Positions 1 through 7,471 of a stretch of 64,000 nucleotides of DNA are shown piece after piece. Below the pieces are notes generated by a model. The model did not search any database. It worked only from the letters and a program-made list of their open reading frames with translations, and was not told the DNA's origin. The DNA lies in contig NZ_JAJAVB010000002.1 in assembly GCF_020615385.1 (NCBI RefSeq), forward strand, positions 484,265-548,264, in the 5' to 3' direction. The position numbers and the translations under genes are program-made. Source of the DNA: Jiella soli (GTDB taxonomy: Bacteria > Pseudomonadota > Alphaproteobacteria > Rhizobiales > Rhizobiaceae). The first letter of the stretch is position 1, and each line of letters starts with the position of its first letter.

Positions 1-431
1 GCCCCGAAGATGCCGAGCGCCGTCCCCTGCCGTTCCTTCTCGTACCAGCGCGAGACATAGGCGACGCCGACGATGAAGGAGCCGCCGGCCAGCCCGACCC
101 CGAGGGCCGCCAGAAGGAACATCTCGTAGGTGCGGACGAAGGAGAGAAGGAAGCAGGCGAGTGCCGTCGTCAGCATCTGCAGGGTGAAGACCAGCCGCCC
201 GCCGAACTGCTCGGTCCAGATGCCGAGAAAGATGCGGCTGATCGAGCCGGTGAGGACGGGCGTCGCGACGAGCAGGCCGAATTCGGTGTCGGTGAGACCG
301 AGCTCCTGCTTGATCCTGACGCCGAGGATCGAGAAGATCGTCCAGACGGCGAAGCATGTGGTGAAGGCGACGGTGCTGAGCCCCAGCGCCCTTGTCTGAT
401 CTCCGGGAGCGACCCCCGCCATCTTCTGCAT
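1..431 (-). CDS. narK: NarK-type nitrate/nitrite MFS transporter (N-terminal part, cut by window edge)
   Basis: Reading the minus strand from an ATG at 431 gives an open frame that runs off the left edge, so only about 143 N-terminal residues are present. The visible part has the features of NarK-type major facilitator proteins: an AVWTIFSILG first membrane segment, the stretch LGLTDTEFGLLVATPVLTGS, a GIWTEQFGGR loop and an RWYEKERQGTALGIFG motif. NarK proteins move nitrate and nitrite across the inner membrane. The start is supported by an AAAGGGGG-type ribosome site a few bases upstream. An FNR-type box lies about 80 bases upstream of the ATG. It diverges from the Crp/Fnr regulator. Direction of transport (uptake or antiport) cannot be judged from this fragment. 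Confidence 0.85.
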   Translation of the reverse strand, partial: MQKMAGVAPGDQTRALGLSTVAFTTCFAVWTIFSILGVRIKQELGLTDTEFGLLVATPVLTGSISRIFLGIWTEQFGGRLVFTLQMLTTALACFLLSFVRTYEMFLLAALGVGLAGGSFIVGVAYVSRWYEKERQGTALGIFG

Positions 432-508
432 CGTGCCCCCTTTGCGGGACGAATCCCGGCCGGCTTGGAATAACAACCGGACAGTGGCGGGCGTGCCGAA
501 GCTTCCCC

Positions 509-522
509 TTGATCCATGTCAA
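509..522. promoter_or_regulatory. FNR/DNR-type box upstream of narK
   Basis: The sequence TTGATCCATGTCAA fits the TTGA-N6-TCAA palindrome bound by Fnr, Dnr, FixK and Anr proteins, with one deviation from TTGATNNNNATCAA. Its centre is about 84 bases upstream of the narK start codon, compatible with activation from around -41 if the leader is about 40 bases. The binding protein is inferred, not shown. Confidence 0.6.
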
Positions 523-622
523 TCGACTTGAGTTTTCGTGGTGTTTCGCCAAATCACTGATCAGTATCATCCAAGCAATTGCGAAGTGCATCCCGATTTA
601 ATGACTTTTTTATTTCTTCCGG

Positions 623-636
623 TTGATAAACGTCAA
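623..636. promoter_or_regulatory. FNR/DNR-type box upstream of the Crp/Fnr regulator gene
   Basis: The sequence TTGATAAACGTCAA is a second TTGA-N6-TCAA palindrome, centred about 47 bases before the regulator start at 677. It may mediate control by an Fnr/Dnr protein or autoregulation. It also argues against a TTG start at 623, which would place coding sequence over the box. Confidence 0.55.
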
Positions 637-676
637 GCGGCGCAGCAGGCGCCGGTGCTGTCGGAGAACGGAGACC

Positions 677-1375
677 ATGCGGCCAGACGACATCAGCGAC
701 GTGCGCGCCCTGCCACTGTTCCGGGAGGTTCGCGACGAGACGTTCGACGGGCTGCTGCGGGCGAGCTTCCTGCAGCGATTCCCGCCGGGCCTGGTGCTGA
801 TCCGCGAGAACGAGAGGGCCGATTTCCTGCATGTCGTCGTGGAAGGCGCCGTAGAAATGTTCGCCTCGTCGGCAGGCCGGGAGACGACGATCAGCTTCGC
901 ACGGCCGGTCAGCGCCTTCATTCTCGCGGCCGTGCTGAAGGATCAGGTCTATCTGCAGTCGGCGCGGACGCTGGAGACTTCGCGCGTGCTGATGATCCCC
1001 GCCTCCAGCGTGCGCGAGGCGATGACCGACGACGCGGCCTTCATGGCGGCCGTCGTACATGACCTCGCCACGGCCTACCGCTCGACGGTGAAGGACCTGA
1101 AGAACCAGAAGCTGCGGACAGGCGCGGAGCGCCTTGCGAACTGGCTGCTGCGCCTCGACAGCGAGCAGCATGGCACGGGAAGCGTGGAAATCGACGTGGA
1201 GAAGAGGCAGCTCGCCGCTCGGCTCGGCATGACGCCGGAGAACCTCTCACGCGCCTTCGCGGCGCTGAAGCAGCATGGGGCCATCGTGCGGGGAATGCGC
1301 GTCGAGATCGTCGACCGTGACGCGCTCATTGCCTTCGCGAGACCGGACCCGCTCGTCGACGACGAGCGGACCTGA
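677..1375 (+). CDS. Crp/Fnr-family transcriptional regulator (FtrB-like)
   Basis: A 232-residue regulator. Residues about 10-125 form a cyclic-nucleotide-binding-type beta-roll (LPLFREV near the start, then DFLHVVVEGAVEMF), followed by a long dimer helix and a C-terminal Crp-type helix-turn-helix (RQLAARLGMTPENLSRAFAALKQHGAI). No N-terminal cysteine cluster of the Fnr iron-sulfur type is visible, so it is not an oxygen-sensing Fnr. It resembles proteins annotated as FtrB in rhizobia and also the Dnr/NnrR class that responds to nitric oxide; the choice is uncertain. The start at 677 has GGAG upstream; a longer frame from a TTG at 623 would overlap the box there. Its neighbours (narK, hemoglobins, nsrR) suggest nitrogen-oxide signalling. 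Confidence 0.8.
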   Translation: MRPDDISDVRALPLFREVRDETFDGLLRASFLQRFPPGLVLIRENERADFLHVVVEGAVEMFASSAGRETTISFARPVSAFILAAVLKDQVYLQSARTLETSRVLMIPASSVREAMTDDAAFMAAVVHDLATAYRSTVKDLKNQKLRTGAERLANWLLRLDSEQHGTGSVEIDVEKRQLAARLGMTPENLSRAFAALKQHGAIVRGMRVEIVDRDALIAFARPDPLVDDERT

Positions 1376-1390
1376 GTGTCATGGAAGGGA

Positions 1391-1434
1391 CGCGGCGGGA
1401 GCTTTGGACCGGCCTCGGCCGGGCTCCCGCCGCG
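1391..1434. terminator. Strong hairpin between convergent genes
   Basis: A perfect 12-base inverted repeat (1391-1402 with 1423-1434, arm CGCGGCGGGAGC) encloses a 20-base loop. It sits between the stop of the Crp/Fnr gene and the stop of the convergent flavohemoglobin gene. No T-run follows on either side, so it may be a bidirectional stability or termination element rather than a classical intrinsic terminator. Confidence 0.6.
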
Positions 1435-1455
1435 CTGGAAAGGCTGGACGGGAGG

Positions 1456-2667
1456 TCAGGCCGCCAGAAGTTCGTCCGCAGGACCGAAGAATTCGTAGTG
1501 GATGCGGTCCTGCGCGACGCCGGCGAGCGCCAGCCCGTTGACGAAGGTCCGCAGGAAGCCTTTCGGGCCGCATAGGTAATAATCCGCCTCGGCGACCGGC
1601 GTGTTCGCCTTCAGCCAGTCGAGCGAGATCTGGCCCTCCTCGTCGAAGTCCTTGCCGCGGACGTCTTCCGGACGCGGCTCCAGATAGAAGGTCGTCGCGT
1701 CGACAAAGGCCGTGGAGGAGGCCAGATCCCGCACACGGTCGCGCATCGCATGCGTCGCGCCGTTCAACGCACCATGGACGTAGTGGACCGGGACATTCGC
1801 GCCCGTCTTGGCAAGCGTCTCCAGCATCGCGATCATCGGCGTCAGCCCGACGCCGCCGCTGACGAGGACCACCGGTCGCTCCGGCTGGTGCCCGAGGAAG
1901 AACTCGCCCGCCGGCGCGGACACCTTCAGCACCGTGCCGACTTCGGCCGCATCGTGAAGCCAGTTCGAGGCCGAGCCTTCCGGCTCCCGCTTCACCGAAA
2001 TGCGATAGGTCTCGCCGTTCGGGGCAGCCGAGATGCTGTAGTTGCGCTTCTGCGGGTGCTCGCCCGGCAGCTCGAGCCAGAAGGTCAGGTACTGCCCCGG
2101 CTTGTGGGCGAGGACGCGGCCTCCGTCCACCGGCCGCAGAACGAAGGAGGTGATGACCTCGCTCTCGCGGATCCTCGCCTCGACCCGGAAGTCGCGCCAG
2201 CCGGTCCAGCCGCCGTCGGCCTCGGCGATCTGCTGATACACCGCAGCCTCGCGGGCGATCAGGATGTCGGCGAGGAACGAGTAGGCTTCGCCCCAGGCGG
2301 CCAGCACCGGCTCGCTCGCCGCATCGCCGAGAACGTCCTTGATCGCGCCGAGCAGCGCTTCGGCGACATAGGGATAGTGTTCCGGAAGGATCTGCAGGCC
2401 GACATGCTTCTGGGCGATGCGTTCGACCGCCGCGCCAAGAACGCCGAGATTGTCGATGTTCTGCGCATAGGCGAGGATTGCATCGGCGAGCGCCCGCGGC
2501 TGCGAGCCGGTCTCGCCGTGATGCGACTGGTTGAACAGGTTCCGGATCATCGGGTTCTGGAACATGCGGGCATACATCGCCCTGGTGATCTCCAGCCCGT
2601 GCGCCTCGAGGGCGGGCACCGTGGCCTTCACGGTGGCGATCGTCTGTGCGCTGAGTTGCGACGGCAT
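1456..2667 (-). CDS. hmp: Flavohemoglobin / nitric oxide dioxygenase
   Basis: A 403-residue protein of the usual Hmp length. It oxidises nitric oxide to nitrate with O2 and NAD(P)H in the cytoplasm. Residues 1-140 form the globin domain with the heme-ligand histidine at about H88 (in AQKHVGL) and candidate distal Tyr32 and Gln56. Then comes a ferredoxin-reductase FAD domain with the RNYSIS flavin motif and an NAD domain with GGVGLTPM. The ATG is preceded by AAGGAGT. It lies 37 bases downstream of the truncated hemoglobin gene on the same strand, so the two are probably one operon controlled by the NsrR-type sites upstream. The protein looks complete. Confidence 0.95.
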   Translation of the reverse strand: MPSQLSAQTIATVKATVPALEAHGLEITRAMYARMFQNPMIRNLFNQSHHGETGSQPRALADAILAYAQNIDNLGVLGAAVERIAQKHVGLQILPEHYPYVAEALLGAIKDVLGDAASEPVLAAWGEAYSFLADILIAREAAVYQQIAEADGGWTGWRDFRVEARIRESEVITSFVLRPVDGGRVLAHKPGQYLTFWLELPGEHPQKRNYSISAAPNGETYRISVKREPEGSASNWLHDAAEVGTVLKVSAPAGEFFLGHQPERPVVLVSGGVGLTPMIAMLETLAKTGANVPVHYVHGALNGATHAMRDRVRDLASSTAFVDATTFYLEPRPEDVRGKDFDEEGQISLDWLKANTPVAEADYYLCGPKGFLRTFVNGLALAGVAQDRIHYEFFGPADELLAA

Positions 2668-2704
2668 TCTCGTTACTCCTTGGGTAGAATTGGTCGGGGA
2701 AGGC

Positions 2705-3127
2705 TCAGGCCGAGCGCGCGGCCGGCCGCGGCGCGAGCGTAAGGTCCGGCCGGAAGAACAGGCCTGCCCTCAGGCTGTCGGCGATCCGGTCAGCCTTGAG
2801 CTGGAGAAGAGCTGCAGCCTGCGGCGGGAAGCGGTCGGAGGTCGTCTCTCGCCAGATCCCCAGCCAGCGCTCGAACATCGCTGGATCGATCGCGTCCACA
2901 TGGCGAAGGTGCGCCGCAAAGGGATTGCCCTTGTAGCGGCCGGTCCCCAGCAGGACCGACGACCAGAAAGCCGTCAGACGCTCCAGATGCGCCGGCCAGT
3001 CTCCGATGGCGCCTTCGAACAGCGGGCCAAGGACCGCATCGGCGCGCACCCGTCCGTAGAACGCAGATACGAGACCGCGAAGCGCCTCCTCGGTCAGGAT
3101 TGCTCGTAGCTCGGATGGTTCCTGCAT
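2705..3127 (-). CDS. Group III truncated hemoglobin
   Basis: A 140-residue small globin without a reductase domain. The sequence WPAHLERLTAFWSSVLLGTG followed by NPFAAHLRH is typical of group III truncated hemoglobins; Tyr24 is a candidate B10 residue, His47 a distal residue and His73 the proximal ligand. Related proteins (Campylobacter Ctb) bind O2 and help in nitrosative stress. I prefer the ATG at 3127, which has GAGAGG upstream; an in-frame ATG at 3148 would start inside the NsrR-type palindrome. It is the first gene of the hemoglobin-hmp operon and diverges from nsrR. Confidence 0.88.
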   Translation of the reverse strand: MQEPSELRAILTEEALRGLVSAFYGRVRADAVLGPLFEGAIGDWPAHLERLTAFWSSVLLGTGRYKGNPFAAHLRHVDAIDPAMFERWLGIWRETTSDRFPPQAAALLQLKADRIADSLRAGLFFRPDLTLAPRPAARSA

Positions 3128-3139
3128 GACACCTCTCAA

Positions 3140-3162
3140 AACATGCATATCCGATACATGTT
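3140..3162. promoter_or_regulatory. NsrR-type operator, proximal to the truncated hemoglobin gene
   Basis: A 23-base 9-5-9 palindrome: AACATGCAT, five bases, then ATACATGTT (one mismatch between arms). The arm sequence and spacing resemble the NsrR operator (AAGATGYAT-type arms). It begins 13 bases upstream of the preferred start of the truncated hemoglobin gene, where bound repressor would block transcription. Confidence 0.75.
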
Positions 3163-3188
3163 AAGTGGCGCCTATCGCCTCTCGACAA

Positions 3189-3211
3189 AAGATGCAAGAG
3201 AAATACATCTT
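3189..3211. promoter_or_regulatory. NsrR-type operator, proximal to nsrR
   Basis: A second 23-base palindrome with the same 9-5-9 layout: AAGATGCAA, five bases, then ATACATCTT. Its centre lies 49 bases from that of the first site, in the 111-base divergent region, and it ends 27 bases before the nsrR start. This suggests autoregulation of nsrR together with control of the hemoglobin operon. Confidence 0.75.
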
Positions 3212-3238
3212 AGGTGACGACAGTGCCGAACGGACCCG

Positions 3239-3709
3239 ATGCGACTGACCCGCTACACCGACTATGCCCTGCGCGTGCTGATCTACCTGTCGGCGCGGCC
3301 CGGCCGGCTTTGCTCGATCGCCGAGATCGCGGAGGCCTACGGCATCTCGCACAACCATCTGACGAAGGTGGTCCACGAACTCGGCAAGGCCGGCTACGTC
3401 ACGACCCTGCGCGGCCGCGCCGGCGGCATCAGGCTGGCGAGGCCTGCCGAGGAGATCCGGATCGGCGAGATCGTCCGCGCGACGGAAGACGGGTTTGACC
3501 TCGCCGACTGCCGGAACTGCGTGATCGCGCCGGCCTGTGGGATGACGAGCGTCCTTAGCGAGGCCGTCGCCGCCTTCCTGTCGGTGCTGGACCGCTACAC
3601 ATTCGCGGACCTGCCAAAGCGCGAGATCGACATCCTCTCGCTCTTCCCGCTGGCCGAAGCACCCGCAAAGGCAGCCCGGGCCGCGTCCAAAGCAGAGGCA
3701 ACGCGATGA
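3239..3709 (+). CDS. nsrR: Rrf2-family nitric oxide-sensing repressor NsrR
   Basis: A 156-residue Rrf2-family protein starting MRLTRYTDYALRVL, as NsrR proteins do. The winged helix covers about residues 1-75 (ISHNHLTKVVHELGKAGYV as recognition helix and wing). Three cysteines, C91, C94 and C100, in ADCRNCVIAPAC are the expected [Fe-S] ligands; the C-x2-C-x5-C spacing is slightly tighter than in Escherichia coli NsrR. In the family nitric oxide destroys the cluster and releases DNA. Two NsrR-type palindromes in the promoter and the divergent hemoglobin operon support NsrR over RirA or IscR. Its stop overlaps the start of the next gene by ATGA. Confidence 0.88.
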   Translation: MRLTRYTDYALRVLIYLSARPGRLCSIAEIAEAYGISHNHLTKVVHELGKAGYVTTLRGRAGGIRLARPAEEIRIGEIVRATEDGFDLADCRNCVIAPACGMTSVLSEAVAAFLSVLDRYTFADLPKREIDILSLFPLAEAPAKAARAASKAEATR

Positions 3710-3999
3710 AGCCAGTGGCAGACATGGTACGAGATACCGCCGGCGAAGACGCCGCGCCGGCTGCCGATCACGACTTGGAAGTCGACGGCGTGCAGGTGGC
3801 GGAGGCCTTCGGCGTTCCGGCCGCGTTCTTTCTCGCCGAGATGCGACGCGGCAATGTTCATGGGAAAGTCGAACGCGGCATTGGTGCGGACGCCGGGCGC
3901 CACCGCCTCTCCTTCCGCTATCGCGGCCGCACGCTGACCTTCATCCGGCATCCGGACGGCCGGCTGCGGCCCGACGACGGACCGGCGCATCCCGGCTGA
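3706..3999 (+). CDS. Small conserved protein, DUF6522-like, coupled to nsrR
   Basis: A 97-residue cytoplasmic protein with no signal peptide or membrane segment. Visible features: an acidic start, VDGVQVAEAFGVPAAFFLAEMRRGNVHG, then a glycine-rich turn ERGIGADAGRHRLSFRYRGRT and a short C-terminal strand. This layout resembles the DUF6522 family, small proteins of unknown function; I assign it on pattern memory only. The ATG overlaps the nsrR stop (ATGA), so it is translated with nsrR and is probably a member of the nitric oxide response. No cofactor-binding motif is evident. The product ends 18 bases from the convergent HPP-CBS gene. Confidence 0.7.
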   Translation: MKPVADMVRDTAGEDAAPAADHDLEVDGVQVAEAFGVPAAFFLAEMRRGNVHGKVERGIGADAGRHRLSFRYRGRTLTFIRHPDGRLRPDDGPAHPG

Positions 4000-4017
4000 G
4001 CGCCGAGGCGCAACAGC

Positions 4018-5220
4018 TCATCCGGCCAGCGCCACAGGCTCCTCCCGCGCGGCCGCCCCGCGAAACAGGGCAGCGATCACGTCGGATTGGGTGACGATCC
4101 CGACGAGCCGGCCGCCGGAGACGACCGGCATGTGATGCAAGCCGGCATCGGCCATCAAGGGCACCAGTTCCGCGAGCGTCGCATCGGCTTCGGCACAGTG
4201 CGCCGGCGCGGTCATGATCGCACCGACGGTCGGTGCCGGCACCCTGCCCCACCTCCCCTTGAATCTCTGCGCTCCGGCACTGGCGATCGGCGTGGCGGGT
4301 CCCGACACGAAAGCCTCCAGAAGATCGGTCTGCGTCACGATCCCGACCACCCGTCGACCCTCTCCGATCACCGGCAGCGCCTTGATGCGGTGCGAGCGCA
4401 GGAGCCGCCGGGCTTCACCCAGCTCCGCCGACGCGCAGACCGTCGCGACATCCCGAGACATGATGTCGGCGGCGACGAGACCACCCGAGCGGCGGCGATA
4501 GGCCCGCAGCTCCGCCGCCCAGAGAAGTTCGGCGAGATCGTTGCGGTCGACGTCCACGACCTCGTCATAGCGGCTCAGAACCTCGTCGAGATCGGCCAGC
4601 GTGAAGCCGACGCGTTCGCTCGGAGCCGGGTCGGACGTCTTGTGCGGCGACGCAGCCTGCGGACGCAGGTGCGGATAACGGTGTCCCGTCAGGTTGTTGT
4701 AGGCGAGCGCGACGACGAGTAGCAGGCCCGAATTCATCAGGACGGGCGCCAGGGCGAAGACATAGCCGAGATCCTGCGCGGCCGGTCCCGCCAGCACCGC
4801 GGTGATCGCGACAGCGCCGCCCGGCGGATGGAGGCAGCGCAGGAAGAACATCGCGCCGATCGACAGGCACACCGCCATCGACGCCGCCACGAACGGATCG
4901 GGGATCAGCAGCCTGCAGGTGATGCCGATGAGCGCCGCCGTGCCGTTGCCGCCGATGATCGACCAGGGTTGGGCAAGCGGGCTGGAGGGAACACCGAAGA
5001 GCAGGACGGCCGACGCTCCCATCGGTGCGATCAGCATGGGCACGTCGCCGGACGCTCCGAGGATCAGCCGGGTGACAAACGCCGTCAGCAGGATGCCGAG
5101 AAGCGCTCCGCAGCTGGAGCGCAGGCGCTCACGATAGCTGACCTCGCCGAGATTGGGGATGAGGCGGACGATCTGGAGCTTCGGCAAGGCATCAGGCGGC
5201 GGTGGCCGCTCCTGTTTCAC
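4018..5220 (-). CDS. HPP-family membrane protein with C-terminal CBS domain pair
   Basis: A 400-residue protein. Residues about 33-185 carry several hydrophobic segments and the HPP-family signature LHPPGGA (H131, P132, P133). After a linker, two CBS domains follow (start near ADIMSRDVATV, about residue 250, and VGAIMTAPAHC, about residue 333). CBS pairs usually bind adenosyl nucleotides and gate the attached protein. Plant and cyanobacterial HPP proteins have been linked to nitrite transport, which would fit this nitrogen-oxide neighbourhood, but that role here is inference. The start is GTG; an ATG slightly upstream is out of frame. The gene converges on nsrR and the DUF6522-like gene and probably has its own promoter. 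Confidence 0.85.
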   Translation of the reverse strand: MKQERPPPPDALPKLQIVRLIPNLGEVSYRERLRSSCGALLGILLTAFVTRLILGASGDVPMLIAPMGASAVLLFGVPSSPLAQPWSIIGGNGTAALIGITCRLLIPDPFVAASMAVCLSIGAMFFLRCLHPPGGAVAITAVLAGPAAQDLGYVFALAPVLMNSGLLLVVALAYNNLTGHRYPHLRPQAASPHKTSDPAPSERVGFTLADLDEVLSRYDEVVDVDRNDLAELLWAAELRAYRRRSGGLVAADIMSRDVATVCASAELGEARRLLRSHRIKALPVIGEGRRVVGIVTQTDLLEAFVSGPATPIASAGAQRFKGRWGRVPAPTVGAIMTAPAHCAEADATLAELVPLMADAGLHHMPVVSGGRLVGIVTQSDVIAALFRGAAAREEPVALAG

Positions 5221-5491
5221 TGCCGGATCTCATAGCGGAGCGCTCAATATCTGAACACGCAAGACGTCCTCAAAAAAGGCAGTTTGCTGAAAATCTGTGC
5301 TTTCCTCGATCGGCGGGGTGGGGTGGCGCACTCGCCACGCCGCTGACGCGCCCGGATCGCAGCCGTGCCGGGATCGGCCTCATCCTCGCGCCGGAAAAGT
5401 CCCGTCAACTCGACCTCGAGCTCGATCCCCGCGCGAACCGGCCGCGCGGATCGATCGTCCGCCTCCAAACCCGGCCTCGCTCAGCGAAACA

Positions 5492-6826
5492 CTACCGAAG
5501 GAACAGCGTCGCGGTCGTGGGGGCGACGATCACGATGCCGAGGACCAGCAGCATGACCAGGATGAAGGGCATGGTGGCGAGGAAGATCGATTCCACCGAT
5601 GTCCCGGGATCATTCAGCGTATTGTGGACGGTGAAGACCGAGATGCCGAAGGGCGGCGTCAACAGGCCGATTTCCACGGCAATCACGGTGATGATGCCGA
5701 AATGGAAGAGATCGAAGCCGAGTCCCTCTGCGATCGGGGCGGCGATCGGCACGACGATGAGAAGGATCGACGTGGAGTCGAGGATCATGCCCATCAGGAA
5801 GACGATCGCGACATAGAGCATGATGAAGCCCCAGTGGCCGAAGCCGCTGTCGACCACGAGGGACTGGATCGCGTTCGGCAGCCCGGCGATCGACAGCATG
5901 CGCGAATAGAAGCTCGCCGCGATCAGGAGAAGCAGGATGGAGACCGAGACCGTGCCGGTCTGCTTCATCACCTGCCAGAGCTTGCGCCGGTTGAGGCTCC
6001 GCCGGCCGATGGCGATCAGGAGCGCGCCGAAGGCGCCGACGCCGCCGGCCTCCGTCGGCGTGAAGAAGCCGGTATAGAGACCGCCGAGAACCAGAACGAT
6101 CAGAAGCACGATCGGAACGAGCTTCAAAAGGATCTCGCCGCCCGTCAGATGCGGTCCTGCCTCCGCATCGATCCGGCGGGACTTCGCCGCCTGCGGGTCG
6201 GAGAAGACGAACCCCGGCGCCAGCGAGGCGAGCGTCATGAGCATGAGGACGAACCCGAGCGCCAGCATCATGCCGGGGAGGATCCCGGCGATGAACATGC
6301 TTCCGATCGAGACCTCGGCGAGAACGCCGTAGATGATCAGGAGAAGGCTCGGCGGGATCAGCATGCCGAGAACCGAGGAACCGGCCACGGTGCCGGCGCT
6401 GAACGAGGCCTTGTAGCCGTGCCGCGTCATCTCCGGCACGGCGACGCGGGTGAACACCGCCGCCGAGGCGATCGAGACGCCGGTGACGGCCGCAAAGACC
6501 GTGTTGGCCGCGACCGTCGCGACGCCGAGGCCGCAGAGCACGCGCTTCAGGAGAACTTCCGCGACCTCGAACGTGTCGCGCCCGACATTGGAGACGCTGA
6601 CGAGAAGCCCCATCAGGACGAAGAGCGGGATGGTGGCGAAGAGATAGTCCGAAATGCCGCTATAGGCGGTGAGTTCGAGCATCCGGAACGACAGGTCGAT
6701 ACTGCCGCGGATCCACCATATGCCGAGAAACGCCACGCCGAGCAGCGCATAGGCGATGTGCATGCCGAACAGCACGCATCCGACGAGGAGGCCGATCAGG
6801 AGAAAGCCGATCTCGAGCGAGGTCAT
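5492..6826 (-). CDS. dctM: TRAP transporter large permease subunit (DctM family)
   Basis: A 444-residue very hydrophobic protein of normal DctM length. It begins MTSLEIGFLLIGLLVG and contains typical family stretches such as GLLVSVSNVGRDTFEVAEV, MTRHGYKASFSAG, LGMLIPPSLLLIIYG and LTPPFGISVFTVHN. The DctM subunit carries the substrate and sodium path in the inner membrane. The chosen ATG at 6826 overlaps the dctQ stop by ATGA. It is the last gene of the operon that begins with the molybdenum hydroxylase genes. The open frame continues upstream to 7273, but that extension reads as arginine-rich out-of-frame sequence over dctQ. Confidence 0.92.
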   Translation of the reverse strand: MTSLEIGFLLIGLLVGCVLFGMHIAYALLGVAFLGIWWIRGSIDLSFRMLELTAYSGISDYLFATIPLFVLMGLLVSVSNVGRDTFEVAEVLLKRVLCGLGVATVAANTVFAAVTGVSIASAAVFTRVAVPEMTRHGYKASFSAGTVAGSSVLGMLIPPSLLLIIYGVLAEVSIGSMFIAGILPGMMLALGFVLMLMTLASLAPGFVFSDPQAAKSRRIDAEAGPHLTGGEILLKLVPIVLLIVLVLGGLYTGFFTPTEAGGVGAFGALLIAIGRRSLNRRKLWQVMKQTGTVSVSILLLLIAASFYSRMLSIAGLPNAIQSLVVDSGFGHWGFIMLYVAIVFLMGMILDSTSILLIVVPIAAPIAEGLGFDLFHFGIITVIAVEIGLLTPPFGISVFTVHNTLNDPGTSVESIFLATMPFILVMLLVLGIVIVAPTTATLFLR

Positions 6827-7398
6827 TGCACCTGCCCCGTCGGAAGCGGATTGCGGTAGACGGCGCGGTAGAGCGCGGCGAGCGCAGCGACGATCGAGCC
6901 GCCGACGATGATCGCGCGGAACGGCCATGTCGGCACGGTGAAGACCCCCTGCACGCCGAAGAACTCGCTCCGCACGAAGGCGGCGACCATCTTGTCCCAT
7001 GACGCCCAGGCCACGAGGCCGAAGACGAGGGCGCCGGTCAGGCAGAAGAGGCCTTCCAGCACCGCGCCGAAACGCGGGCTGAGATCGGCGATGCGGCGAA
7101 ACAGGAAGTCGGCGCGCGTCAGCCGGCCCTGCATGATCGCGGCGGCGGTCTGCAGGAAGACGATGGCGACGACGGAATGGCCGGCGATCTCCGCGACGCC
7201 CGTGATCGGCGCGTTGAAGAAATTGCGCCCGAGCACGTCGGCGACGATCAGTGCCATCAGAAAGCCGATCCACAACGTGCCGACGGACGACAGCACGGCG
7301 GTGACCGTGCCGAGCACGAAGCCGATCGGGGCGTCAGTGAAGGACGGGATGATCTCGCCTTCGGCCTGCTGCGGTTCCTGGATGTTGGATTCGCTCAT
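6823..7398 (-). CDS. dctQ: TRAP transporter small permease subunit (DctQ family)
   Basis: A 191-residue protein with a short hydrophilic N-terminus and four hydrophobic segments, as in DctQ subunits. Family features include the first helix with LWIGFLMALIVADVLGRNFF and PITGVAEIAGHSVV following it. DctQ pairs with DctM in the membrane. The ATG at 7398 (MSESNIQEP) is chosen because residues upstream in the same frame are low-complexity and arginine-rich. A T-rich hairpin lies between this gene and dctP. Substrate is unknown. Confidence 0.9.
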   Translation of the reverse strand: MSESNIQEPQQAEGEIIPSFTDAPIGFVLGTVTAVLSSVGTLWIGFLMALIVADVLGRNFFNAPITGVAEIAGHSVVAIVFLQTAAAIMQGRLTRADFLFRRIADLSPRFGAVLEGLFCLTGALVFGLVAWASWDKMVAAFVRSEFFGVQGVFTVPTWPFRAIIVGGSIVAALAALYRAVYRNPLPTGQVQ

Positions 7399-7427
7399 GA
7401 TCGCCGGTCGCTTGCGGGAAAAGAAAA

Positions 7428-7450
7428 CCGCCCGACTGACTGCCGGGCGG
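7428..7450 (-). terminator. Intercistronic terminator-like hairpin after dctP
   Basis: Read on the minus strand, a 7-base GC stem (CCGCCCG/CGGGCGG, 7428-7434 with 7444-7450) with a 9-base loop is followed by TTTTCTT. It lies between the dctP stop and the dctQ start. This is the form of an intrinsic terminator; within an operon it probably allows partial read-through and keeps binding-protein mRNA in excess over the permeases. Confidence 0.7.
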
Positions 7451-7471
7451 CATAGCCTCAGCCAGCTTCGA

